From positions 1-47,288 of the forward strand of contig NZ_QUET01000028.1 in the NCBI RefSeq assembly GCF_003478445.1: DNA of 47,288 bases. The letters are read 5' to 3'. The DNA is from Roseburia sp. AM59-24XD. GTDB taxonomy: Bacteria; Bacillota; Clostridia; Lachnospirales; Lachnospiraceae. The notes under the pieces were generated by a model. That model was not told the origin of the DNA. It worked only from the letters and a program-made list of their open reading frames with translations, and searched no databases. Position numbers and translations under genes: made by a program. Positions 36,536 to 43,989 of this stretch are shown here, piece after piece (the first letter of the stretch is position 1; every line of letters begins with the position of its first letter).

Positions 36536-36943
36536 GTGGCAGTAGCAGAAGGCGAGAGAAGCCAAAGCAAACTTGAAGTCATAGTGAGAGCCTTGGACTT
36601 GGCAACGTACACTATCAGGATAACAAACAATCAGAAGATATTCCTACCGGAATACAGAAGCTCCCTGACCGATGATATCATCAGGACAGCAAAAGACATC
36701 TACATTGATGCATGGACAGCCAACAACATCCTAGTAAAGTCTGCGGATGACTGGAAGATGAGAAAAGCCCTTCAGGAGAGAGCTGCCCGGAACTGTAACA
36801 ATCTTCTTGCACTGATACAGCTTGCAAAGACGATCTTTCACTTGAAATCAAAGCGAGTGAAATATTGGAGCGAGAAGACCATTGATGTGAGAGGATATCT
36901 GAGAAGTTGGAGAGATGCAGATAGTAAACGCTACGGCAAATAG
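36536..36943 (+). CDS. avd: DGR accessory variability determinant (Avd-like)
   Basis: 135 aa, almost all alpha-helical and basic: SKLEVIVRALDLATYTIRIT, LPEYRSSLTDDIIRTAKDIY, a helix with LVKSADDWKMRKALQERAAR, and a C-terminal RVKYWSEKTIDVRGYLRSWR. This is the four-helix bundle of Avd/23S-IVP-like proteins that form pentamers, bind the TR RNA and assist the reverse transcriptase. GTG start at 36536 after AAGGAGG. Placed between VR and TR in the common DGR order. Confidence 0.88.
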   Translation: MAVAEGERSQSKLEVIVRALDLATYTIRITNNQKIFLPEYRSSLTDDIIRTAKDIYIDAWTANNILVKSADDWKMRKALQERAARNCNNLLALIQLAKTIFHLKSKRVKYWSEKTIDVRGYLRSWRDADSKRYGK

Positions 36944-36973
36944 CCGGAGCTTTACCATAGGGATGTAGGCTGT

Positions 36974-37099
36974 AACGCAGAACGTGCGCTTGCGCTCGGC
37001 TAATCGTGACAACGCGTGCAATACGTGGAATGTGAACAGCTCGGGCAACGTCAACAACAACAACGCAGTCAACGCGCTTCGCTGCGCCCCGGATTGTGT
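36974..37099 (+). repeat. DGR template repeat (TR)
   Basis: Non-coding template copied into error-prone cDNA. It holds 12 AAC/AAT codons in VR frame and 29 adenines from 36981 onward, concentrated in NSSGNVNNNNAVNALR-type reading. The flanking GTGCGCTTGCGCTCGGCT and GCGCTTCGCTGCGCCCCGG stretches contain no adenine, which keeps the scaffold constant. The sequence from here to the RT start (37100-37216) is the spacer expected to fold and prime cDNA synthesis. Confidence 0.95.
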
Positions 37100-37216
37100 G
37101 GTATTAAGGACATACAAACTATCTCACAGAGATGGAGTCCGACCAATCTAACACAAGGAGCCGAGTTCCCTGCCAATAGGCAAAACAATACTATGATGAT
37201 GTAATCACCGCCCCGA

Positions 37217-38319
37217 TTGGGAGGTGTGCGCTATCAACATCATGGAAATGAATTGAATAATGAAGAGGATATCATAGGGTTTGAAGCCTTGTTTGAGTCC
37301 ATGCAGAAATGCAAGAAAGGCGTTATGTGGAAGGGGTCAGCCGCCCACTACGTCCTCAATGGACTGGAAGAGACCCTGAAGCTTGAAAAACAGCTCAAAA
37401 CAGGGACATATAAAGCAAGGCAGACAACGAAGTTCAGAGTGACATACCCTAAGCCGAGGGATATCGTGAGTATATGCTTCAGAGACCGAGTATATCAGCG
37501 GAGTCTCAATGATAATGCCATCTATCCGGCAATGACCAAGAGCTTCATCCAACATAATTGTGCCTGTCAGAAAGACAAGGGCACGGACTATGCAAGGGCG
37601 GTGCTTGATGAGTTCCTACATCGACATTACAGGAAGTACGGACGGGCAGGCGGAGTCTTGCAGGTGGATGTACATGGATATTATCCCAACATGAAGCATC
37701 AGTCGCAAAGGACAAGTTCAAGAAACACCTTGAGCCGGACATCTACAAGCGAGCGGAGGCGGTACTGGAAGATCAGTATGAGGGCGATGTCGGATATAAT
37801 CCGGGAAGTCAGATGATACAGATAGCAGGAATCTCCGTACTTGATGAATTAGATCATTTCATCAAGGAACAGCTCGGAATCAAGAGATATCTGAGATACA
37901 TGGATGATTTTCTGCTGATGCACGAAGACCTTGAGTACCTTGAATACTGCAAAGACAAGGTAATCGAGAAATTGGCTGAATATGGCTTTGAACCGAACCC
38001 TAAAAAGACAAAAGTGATACCGATAACAGAAGAAATCCTCTTCCTTGGTTTCTATTACAGGCTGACAGAGACCGGGAAGATAATCATGAGACTGAATCCG
38101 GCAAATGTGAAGCAGGAACGCAAGAAATTATACAGGCTAGTGGCTAAAGCTAAGAAAGGCGAGTCATCAAAGGCTAAAGTTGATGAATGCTTCAACGGAT
38201 GGAAAGACCACGCAGCAAAAGGAACCTCCTACCAACTTTTGAGACGGATGGAGGCATATTATAAGGAATTATGGAGGAATCAAGATGGAATATCGACAGA
38301 TCAAAACAAGCGTTTATGA
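37217..38319 (+). CDS. DGR reverse transcriptase, frameshifted
   Basis: Makes adenine-mutagenised cDNA from TR. The N-terminal ~150 residues carry RT motifs 1-2 (FRVTYPKPRDIVSICFRDRV, then LQVDVHGYYPNM motif A with the first Asp). The frame breaks at ~37698; one added base gives KDKFKKHLEPDIY... then VGYNPGSQ (the GxxxSQ motif diagnostic of DGR RTs, 37792-37812) and RYMDDFLLM (YMDD catalytic motif C). Joined length 367 aa, ordinary for the family; no extra domain. The start is uncertain: TTG 37217, or 37253, with GGGAGGTG at 37219-37226. No slippery site is seen at the break. Confidence 0.9.
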
Positions 38320-38449
38320 AGAACGTGAAAAAGAGAACATGAGAGCCACCATCGCAGAACAGGCAGCCATCATTGACTATATCGCTCTGATGACGGATGT
38401 TGAGCTCCCGACTCAGGATACAGGCATGGAAGAAAGCGAGGTACAATAG
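38285..38449 (+). CDS. small helical protein after the RT
   Basis: 54 aa beginning MEYRQIKTSVYEEREKENMR, overlapping the RT end by 35 bases. A charged helix, then ADYIALMTDVELP-type (here IIDYIALMTDVELP) segment. Similar short proteins appear before XkdX in tail operons. Function unknown. Confidence 0.6.
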   Translation: MEYRQIKTSVYEEREKENMRATIAEQAAIIDYIALMTDVELPTQDTGMEESEVQ

Positions 38450-38450
38450 T

Positions 38451-38623
38451 ATGACAACACAGAAACCACAGAAACAGACGGAACACAGCAGAAACTTTGA
38501 AAAATACAAAGGATATTATGATCACGGCTTTTGGAATGCAAGATGCTCAAGAACGCGGTAGTGAAGAAAGCTATCACAGCGGATGAGTTCGAGGAAATCA
38601 CAGGAGAGGCTTATACAAAATAG
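38451..38623 (+). CDS. XkdX-family protein, frameshifted
   Basis: Begins behind the preceding stop and reads SRNFEKYKGYYDHGFWNAR, then breaks at ~38541. One added base gives MLKNAVVKKAITADEFEEIT and a stop at 38623, 57 aa: the XkdX pattern (FE-x-I/Y-x-x-YY...W...V-x-x-x-x-I-T-x-E-E/F). Small tail-associated protein in Firmicute phages. Confidence 0.7.
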
Positions 38624-38630
38624 TGAAAAC

Positions 38631-38680
38631 GCCTGCCACGGTATCCGGACACACCGACCGGATGACTTTGGCAGGCTTTT
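38631..38680 (+). terminator. probable terminator of the late operon
   Basis: GCCTGCCA (38631-38638) pairs with TGGCAGGC (38669-38676), with an inner TCCGG/CCGGA pair, followed by TTTT. Confidence 0.7.
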
Positions 38681-38695
38681 ATAAAGGAGGCAGCC

Positions 38696-38848
38696 TTGAG
38701 ACGTATTGAGATTAAGATAAGGCTAAACGTCCCGGAATCAAGTGCGATTCTGAATGACATCAGCCGCTTGATAGAGCGGTACCTGAAAAGGAATAAAATT
38801 GAATTTCACAGCATAGATGCAAGGGTCAAATTCGATGATGATGAGTAA
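38696..38848 (+). CDS. small protein at the right end of the prophage
   Basis: 50 aa from TTG 38696 behind AAAGGAGGCAG: MRRIEIKIRLNVPESSAILN, a helix with SRLIERYLKRNK, then a beta strand. Basic with an acidic end (FDDDE). Last prophage gene; not recognised. Confidence 0.5.
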   Translation: MRRIEIKIRLNVPESSAILNDISRLIERYLKRNKIEFHSIDARVKFDDDE

Positions 38849-38879
38849 CGTTATTCTCATCGAATGTGTCAAAAAAATG

Positions 38880-38901
38880 AGAGGGCGAAAGCCCTCTTTT
38901 T
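38880..38901 (+). terminator. rho-independent terminator, right end
   Basis: GAGGGC-GAAA-GCCCTC followed by TTTTT, about 60 bases before the proposed prophage end. Confidence 0.8.
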
Positions 38902-38964
38902 GAGTCTGCTTTCCGGGAACTATTTCCGAAAAGTTTTTGACAACGATTTTGAGAATTTGTGACA

Positions 38965-39084
38965 AAAATTTTGAGCAGCTACAGTGATACTCATATGATA
39001 AATGCTTTCACAGGAAATGAAAAATATATAGATATGGCAGAATATGGAGCGGCAAATGGATATAAAAATGTCAAAAAAGACTAA
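38965..39084 (+). pseudogene. 3' fragment of a host gene next to the prophage end
   Basis: From the base after the proposed right end an open frame runs to a stop at 39082-39084: KILSSYSDTHMINAFTGNEK, then YIDMAEYGAANGYKNVKKD. It looks like a protein C-terminus cut by the insertion. A matching 5' part is not present next to the left end, where only 32 bases separate the Rpn stop from the phage. A DNA rearrangement is likely. Family not recognised. Confidence 0.45.
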
Positions 39085-39170
39085 CAAACAAGTTAATAGT
39101 AATGGACTGTATTGTCGATTAACGTTCCATTTTTATAAAAATCCGAAATGAAAAAGGAGAGTGGTATTGA

Positions 39171-39878
39171 ATGAAATATTTGAAATTTACAGTTTTATTT
39201 GTATTATTGATATTTGTATTATCCGGTTGTGGTAAGAAGGCATCTTCATATTATGAGACAGTAGATGAGGCGATTTCATTGTATGAAGAGTATATTGATT
39301 ACCAAAATTCTGTTGAAGGTAAAGTGACTACAAGTGATGAAGAACATAACCAAAACATAAAAATTGCTTTAATGCAGGCTGACGCATTTGGAAAGGTAGA
39401 TTTAGTTAAGGATGCTTATGATAAATTATCTGATACAGAAAAAGATAATTTGGTGAATTATATTATCACAGAACATGATTCAAAGTATAATGCGTTAGTT
39501 GAGTGGTTACAAGGAACACTTGTAACGTATTCTGATTTGGATAATGCTATAAAAGATGGTAAGAGCAGTAGTCGAAGTAGTAATTCTGCAAATTATTCAG
39601 ATTCTATGCAATTATCTTCTGGTAATTATACTGTGCCGGATGATATTCCTGCTGGTACATATGATGTGGTATATGTGTCTGGTGTTGTGCCAAGTCTTGA
39701 CGTTGAGAACAATGGTGATAATTTGCATGAGTGTTTTAGTGAGGACAATAAGACATTTAGTAATTTATTATTACGTGATAGTGCGAAAATTAAGATTGAA
39801 AGTGGAACTATTGAGTTAGAGCAAAGAAATAGGAGAATATGCGGAACAATGCACTGCTTATTGCGAAAATGGTTTTGA
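39171..39878 (+). CDS. lipoprotein, C-terminus probably replaced
   Basis: 235 aa. Signal peptide with lipobox VLSGC (cleavage before Cys20). Then a helical region (YYETVDEAISLYEEYIDYQN) and a beta repeat region with GNYTVPDDIPAGTYDVVYVSG, typical of Lachnospiraceae surface lipoproteins. From about 39820 the sequence joins a decayed Rpn gene, so the last ~15 residues (NRRICGTMHCLLRKWF) are not native. RBS AAAAGGAGAG. Confidence 0.75.
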   Translation: MKYLKFTVLFVLLIFVLSGCGKKASSYYETVDEAISLYEEYIDYQNSVEGKVTTSDEEHNQNIKIALMQADAFGKVDLVKDAYDKLSDTEKDNLVNYIITEHDSKYNALVEWLQGTLVTYSDLDNAIKDGKSSSRSSNSANYSDSMQLSSGNYTVPDDIPAGTYDVVYVSGVVPSLDVENNGDNLHECFSEDNKTFSNLLLRDSAKIKIESGTIELEQRNRRICGTMHCLLRKWF

Positions 39879-39889
39879 GAAAAAAGCAT

Positions 39890-40216
39890 TGTTCGGTGAT
39901 AGATCACGAATCATATATGTGAATGGCAGTTAAAAAGTGATGATTCGGTTAATAGATTGATGCAAGATTTTTGTTATTAGTTAAAGTAGTATGTTTTATG
40001 AAGTATTGTAAAAACCTGTTAGGATTTTTAAGGAAATGGGAGGGGGTCAATGTTAAATGTGCAAAGCAATGGAAGAGCAACTTGGCGAAGAGGATAGAAG
40101 TGTTCTTTAAGACTATTAAAAGTTCAACGAAAAACATGAAGATCTCTGCAAAACAAGCGGTGGAGATTATGAAAGTTTCTGCAGAAGATAAAGCGATTCT
40201 GTTGAAGAGATTTTAG
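39890..40216 (+). pseudogene. decayed Rpn-family nuclease remnant
   Basis: Fragments of the C-terminal half of the gene at 3398-4198 in several frames: SRIIYVNGS, then a stop, then DNA similar to 4041-4215 through GTGCAAAGCAATGGAAGAGC and GATAAAGCGATT to TTTTAGCATTTAT. Stops and frame changes show it is not translated. Same orientation as the intact copy, lying on the other side of the prophage. Confidence 0.8.
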
Positions 40217-40288
40217 CATTTATTGCGATATTTTGTTGTCTGAAAAAAATGAGAAATATGGGAATGCGCTGGAAGAAAGGAGTAGCTT

Positions 40289-41770
40289 ATGTATAAAAGT
40301 GAAATCAGAAATTCTCAATTAAAGAAACTAGAGGATAAAGTAGATAAGTTAAATTATGAAAAATATTTATCGAAAATTAATATAATAAAATGTCGAGCAT
40401 TCGAGGAGCAAGTAATCCGGTTTGATTTTCCAGTTACGGCATTAATTGGACCAAATGGTGGTGGAAAGACTACTATTTTAGGCGCGTGTGCGTTATTATA
40501 TAATTCAATAGCTCCGAGGCAGTTTTTTACTAGAAATAAGCAGCTAGACGAGGAAATGAGAAACTGGTCAATTTCTTATGATGCAATAGATCGGACAAAA
40601 AGTAAAATGGACATAGTAAAAAGAACAGCATCTTTTTCAAAAGAAAAATGGTATCGAAATGCTTTGAAAAGAGAGACATTATTTTTTGGAGTATCTAGAA
40701 CATTACCGGCAGTTGAACGCAGAGATCTTTCAAAATTTACAAACAAGAATGTTGTGTTTAAGAAAAATGAAATACAAGCACTAGGAACAGAAGTGGCGGC
40801 TCATATTACCAAAGTCTTAGGTAAAGATGTGAGTGCATATACAGTTATAAAGCCTGATCGTTACGGAAATATTACTCTTTTATCTGGAAAAACAAAAGAG
40901 GGAAGAATGTATTCAGAATTTCATTTTGGAGCAGGCGAATCTAGTATTATTAAAATGATTTTAAATATCGAAAATGTTGCTCCGCAGAGCCTTGTGTTGA
41001 TTGAGGAAATAGAAAATGGATTACATCCTATAGCAACAGAACGTCTTGTTGAGTATTTGTTGGATGTGGCAGATAGAAAGAATATTCAGGTTATTTTTAC
41101 GACGCATTCACAATATGCAATAAATCCATTACCAGCTAAAGCTGTGTGGGCAGCAATTGATGGAAGTGCTATCCAAGGAAAATTAGATATTCGTTCATTA
41201 AGGAGTATAACAGGAGAAATAAACTCTGAATTAGTAATATATGTAGAGGATGAATTTGCAAAGAAGTGGGTATATGCAATGCTCAGAGCAGATGAATCGA
41301 TTGCATTGGATGCAATTGAAGTTTATGCTATGGGAGGAGATGGTACAGCAGTAACGGCAAATAAATATCATCATTCTGATCCAAGTACATCCGTAAACTC
41401 TATATGTATTATTGATGGAGATTCTAGACAGATGGAAGATGTGGAAGAACATGTATTTCGTTTGCCAGGAGAGGCACCAGAGTTGCATGTATTTGATGAA
41501 ATTGTAGATAAATTGGATGAATGTTCAGCTATTTTATCAGTTAGATGTATGCGTGGATATAAAGATGCAAGTGAGGTGAAAGAAACTATACTTGAAGTGA
41601 GCAGGACGAATAGAGATCATCATTTGATTTTTGGACAAATTGGGGAGAAAATTGGATTTGTAGACGAAAATATAATAGAGGATGCCTTTTTGACTACATG
41701 GAGTGAAAAGTTTGAAGATGAGTGTAAAGATTTGATAACGAGAATAAAACAGTACCTACCGATTGTATAA
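40289..41770 (+). CDS. OLD-family ATPase with TOPRIM nuclease domain
   Basis: 493 aa. ABC/SMC-type ATPase: Walker A GPNGGGKTT (54-62), a signature region FHFGAGESSI, Walker B QSLVLIEEIENGLHP with the following FTTHS switch. C-terminal TOPRIM: LVIYVEDEFAKKW (E), then IDGDSR (DxD), typical of OLD nucleases. This is a single-gene (class 1-like) OLD protein: no UvrD-like helicase partner is beside it, so it is not a Gabija pair. OLD proteins restrict phages; here this role is inferred. Start 40289 behind GAAAGGAG. Confidence 0.82.
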   Translation: MYKSEIRNSQLKKLEDKVDKLNYEKYLSKINIIKCRAFEEQVIRFDFPVTALIGPNGGGKTTILGACALLYNSIAPRQFFTRNKQLDEEMRNWSISYDAIDRTKSKMDIVKRTASFSKEKWYRNALKRETLFFGVSRTLPAVERRDLSKFTNKNVVFKKNEIQALGTEVAAHITKVLGKDVSAYTVIKPDRYGNITLLSGKTKEGRMYSEFHFGAGESSIIKMILNIENVAPQSLVLIEEIENGLHPIATERLVEYLLDVADRKNIQVIFTTHSQYAINPLPAKAVWAAIDGSAIQGKLDIRSLRSITGEINSELVIYVEDEFAKKWVYAMLRADESIALDAIEVYAMGGDGTAVTANKYHHSDPSTSVNSICIIDGDSRQMEDVEEHVFRLPGEAPELHVFDEIVDKLDECSAILSVRCMRGYKDASEVKETILEVSRTNRDHHLIFGQIGEKIGFVDENIIEDAFLTTWSEKFEDECKDLITRIKQYLPIV

Positions 41771-42070
41771 AATGGGAAGTAAGAGATGAATAACTGGCAA
41801 CACTTTGGCAACAAAAAATCAGTAAGCCAAAATAAAATATGCAAAACAAATAAATTACAGGCGATATTACCACAAAAACTAAACAAAATAGTTTAATATA
41901 TGTGGCAACTTTGCCGAGTTCGAATAACGGACTAAAATGCCGAAAGCCTGTATTTATGCGGGTTTCCGGCATTTGTTTTATCGAATGGCTCTAGTTTGGC
42001 TCTATTTGTGGGGAGAGTAATGACTTTCATAAATCAATATATTGCGTTGCTAGGTTGATTAGGAGAAAAG
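41771..42070. terminator. intergenic region with a terminator hairpin
   Basis: 300 bases without a gene. AAATGCC (41935-41941) pairs with GGCATTT (41968-41974), with an inner AAAGCC/GGTTT pairing, followed by GTTTTA: a likely terminator. The 21 bases before it (41907-41927) recur with three changes at 43956-43976. Confidence 0.6.
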
Positions 42071-42706
42071 ATGACAGATAATGAAAAGAGATTTATAAAA
42101 AGTATATTTTCGGGAGACAGTAGTGGTCATGACTATTATCATACGATACGAGTATATAAACTGGCTACTAAAATCGCAAAACAGGAAAATGCAGATGTTA
42201 AAACAGTGCAGTTGGCAGCTCTGTTACATGATGTGGATGATATTAAGCTTTTTCCCGACAATTATGCTATCAAGAAAAATGCAGTTGATTTTATGACAAT
42301 TAACAAAATAGATGGTAAAAGGATAGAGGCGGTATGCAAAATTATAGATGAGGTTTCATTTGTAGGAACTGATTCAGTCGTACCTGATACCATAGAAGGA
42401 AAATGTGTGCAGGATGCAGACCGACTTGATGCTATAGGAGCTATTGGAATTGCCAGAACATTCGCATATGGTGGTAGTAGGGGAAGAAAGATTTATGATC
42501 CGGAAATAAAATCTAAAATGGGAATGAATAAAGAAGAGTATCGGAATAATCAAGATTCTACAAGCATTAATCATTTCTATGAAAAGTTGCTTTTGTTGAA
42601 AGACATGATGAATACGACTGAGGGAAAGAAACTGGCAGAACATAGACAGGTTGTAATGCAGGAATTTCTGAATGAGTTTATGCTGGAATGGGAAGGGAAA
42701 ATGTGA
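42071..42706 (+). CDS. HD-domain phosphohydrolase
   Basis: 211 aa with the HD layout: YYHTIRVYKLA (H24), LLHDVDD (H53-D54) and a later VQDADRLDAIGAIGIARTFA (D). Resembles the YedJ-like HD hydrolases, metal-dependent phosphohydrolases of nucleotides or small phosphoesters. Translationally coupled to the NUDIX-pyrophosphatase gene (ATGTGATG), suggesting joint nucleotide clean-up. Confidence 0.85.
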   Translation: MTDNEKRFIKSIFSGDSSGHDYYHTIRVYKLATKIAKQENADVKTVQLAALLHDVDDIKLFPDNYAIKKNAVDFMTINKIDGKRIEAVCKIIDEVSFVGTDSVVPDTIEGKCVQDADRLDAIGAIGIARTFAYGGSRGRKIYDPEIKSKMGMNKEEYRNNQDSTSINHFYEKLLLLKDMMNTTEGKKLAEHRQVVMQEFLNEFMLEWEGKM

Positions 42707-43461
42707 TGGAAGTAAAATTTTATGATACAGTTAATGATGAACTGCTGAAATTTGCAGTAATTATCTCACAGAGTAACGGCAAGTGGGTATTTTGCAAGCA
42801 TAAAGAAAGAGATACCTATGAAGTGCCGGGAGGACATAGAGAAGCCGGGGAGAACATTCTTGAAACGGCGAAAAGAGAATTGCAGGAAGAAACAGGGGCA
42901 GTCAGATTTGAGATAAAGCCGATCTGTGTTTATTCAGTAACAGGTAAGAACAGAGTGAATGATACCGGCGAGGAAACATTTGGACTGCTTTGTTTTGCGG
43001 AGATAACAGAGTTTACTAAGGAATTACATAGCGAAATGGAGAAGATGGTTCTTATGGATGAATTGCCGGAGAACTGGACATATCCATCGATACAGCCGAA
43101 ATTGATAGAAAGGTATTTGCAGATAAAAAATAATTCTGTAATCGGAACAATAGTAACTGTTACAGTTGATAGACCACTAGGAAGTTATCATCCGGAACAT
43201 AAAGAGATGTATTACCCGGTAAATTATGGTTTTATTGAAGGAATTATGGCACCAGACGGAGAAGAGCAGGATGCCTATATATTAGGTGTAAACGAGCCGG
43301 TAGACAAGTTTACGGGTAAAATTATTGCCATTGTTCACAGAAAAAATGATATAGAAGAAAAATGGGTAGTTGTGCCTGAGGAAGTGACTTTTTCAAAGGA
43401 GGAAATCAGGCAGCAGATTCATTTTCAGGAGCAATATTTCGATAGTGAAATTGTGATGTGA
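42706..43461 (+). CDS. NUDIX hydrolase fused to an inorganic pyrophosphatase-like domain
   Basis: 251 aa. Residues ~10-135: NUDIX domain with a complete Nudix box at 43-65 (G-x5-E-x7-REL-x-EE-x-G), expected to hydrolyse nucleoside diphosphate-linked substrates. Residues ~138-251: PPase-like domain with VTVDRPLGSYHPEHKEMYYP, VNYGFIEGI and APDGEEQDAYILG. The fusion could pull the reaction forward by destroying pyrophosphate. Start at 42706 overlaps the HD gene stop; an upstream start at 42688 lacks better support. Confidence 0.85.
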   Translation: MEVKFYDTVNDELLKFAVIISQSNGKWVFCKHKERDTYEVPGGHREAGENILETAKRELQEETGAVRFEIKPICVYSVTGKNRVNDTGEETFGLLCFAEITEFTKELHSEMEKMVLMDELPENWTYPSIQPKLIERYLQIKNNSVIGTIVTVTVDRPLGSYHPEHKEMYYPVNYGFIEGIMAPDGEEQDAYILGVNEPVDKFTGKIIAIVHRKNDIEEKWVVVPEEVTFSKEEIRQQIHFQEQYFDSEIVM

Positions 43462-43585
43462 TGTTAAGCAAGAACCGGAAAGAGAGCATGCAGATGATAG
43501 GAAAACGTACACTAAAGGCAAGGAAGATTATAATAAATATAATCCTGAATTGGCATTTAGGAGCTGGCATTTTGGAGGATTCGAT

Positions 43586-43801
43586 ATGAAATGTTTATAT
43601 TGTGGCGATGAGTTGGTAGAAGGCAGCGTTGAACTCTATGAAATGGCAACGCTGATTCCGAAATTACATCCGGCAACCATAAAGTTTAAGCCGGATGACT
43701 CAAATAAAAATGTGAAAAAGTCGAATACTTATGTAAAGGATTCTCACGGCTATTATTGTGAAAGATGCAAGAGGATCTTTGCTGATTTTGCGGCAGAGTA
43801 G
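43586..43801 (+). CDS. small zinc-binding protein
   Basis: 71 aa with two CxxC pairs: KCLYCGDELV near the start and YYCERCKRIFADF at the end, a zinc ribbon. Start at 43586 behind GGAGGATT; an upstream in-frame start at 43550 lacks an RBS. About 125 bases after the pyrophosphatase gene. Function unknown. Confidence 0.65.
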   Translation: MKCLYCGDELVEGSVELYEMATLIPKLHPATIKFKPDDSNKNVKKSNTYVKDSHGYYCERCKRIFADFAAE

Positions 43802-43989
43802 AGGAAAATATTTATTGGAAATTCCATCAAAGCGAAGAAATCCGATATCAGCTGATATATTCAGCCGTTTGAAATACATGGAGCGTAGAGACGGTGGATT
43901 TAAGATAATATAAGAAATTTATTTCAAGAAGTGCTGGGTAGTTAGGATATCATGTAACTTTGCTGAGTTTGAGTAAGGGGGCGAGTTGA

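Larger units (their letters stand above)
4231..38964. mobile_element. Mu-like transposable myovirus prophage carrying a DGR
   Basis: Complete Mu-style gene order: repressor, DDE transposase, AAA target-choice ATPase, GemA, lysis, Mor activator, terminase, DUF935 portal, gpF, protease, gpT capsid, DUF1320, gpG, contractile tail, baseplate and fibres. All genes except the repressor are rightward. Proposed ends are TGACACAAA at 4231 and its near-inverse TTTGTGACA ending at 38964 (TGTCACAAA inward). No 5-bp target duplication is visible at these points (ATAAC versus AAAAT), so the exact ends are uncertain, or flanking DNA has been rearranged. Base composition is clearly more GC-rich than both flanks. 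Confidence 0.9.

Noticed and set aside
36322..37099. Plain duplicated gene fragment
   Set aside because: All clear mismatches between the two copies are at adenines of the second, and an RT and Avd-like gene are adjacent; random divergence would not do this.
37690..37705. Programmed frameshift in the RT gene
   Set aside because: No X-XXY-YYZ heptamer at the break, and many other genes break in the same way.
37217..38319. Retron, group II intron or abortive-infection RT
   Set aside because: GxxxSQ motif, Avd-like neighbour and TR/VR pair point to a DGR; no maturase domain, msr/msd-like structure or intron boundary is seen.
38850..38871. GAATGTGTCA as the right phage end
   Set aside because: Resembles the left end in part, but a terminator and further phage-like repeats (GGAACTATTTC) lie beyond it, so the end was placed at 38964.
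40289..41770. Gabija or PARIS system
   Set aside because: TOPRIM and ATPase are in one protein and no UvrD-like helicase or separate AriB-like gene is next to it.
41935..41980. Attachment site of a tyrosine-integrase element
   Set aside because: The inverted repeat is better explained as a terminator after the OLD gene; no integrase or tRNA gene is present.
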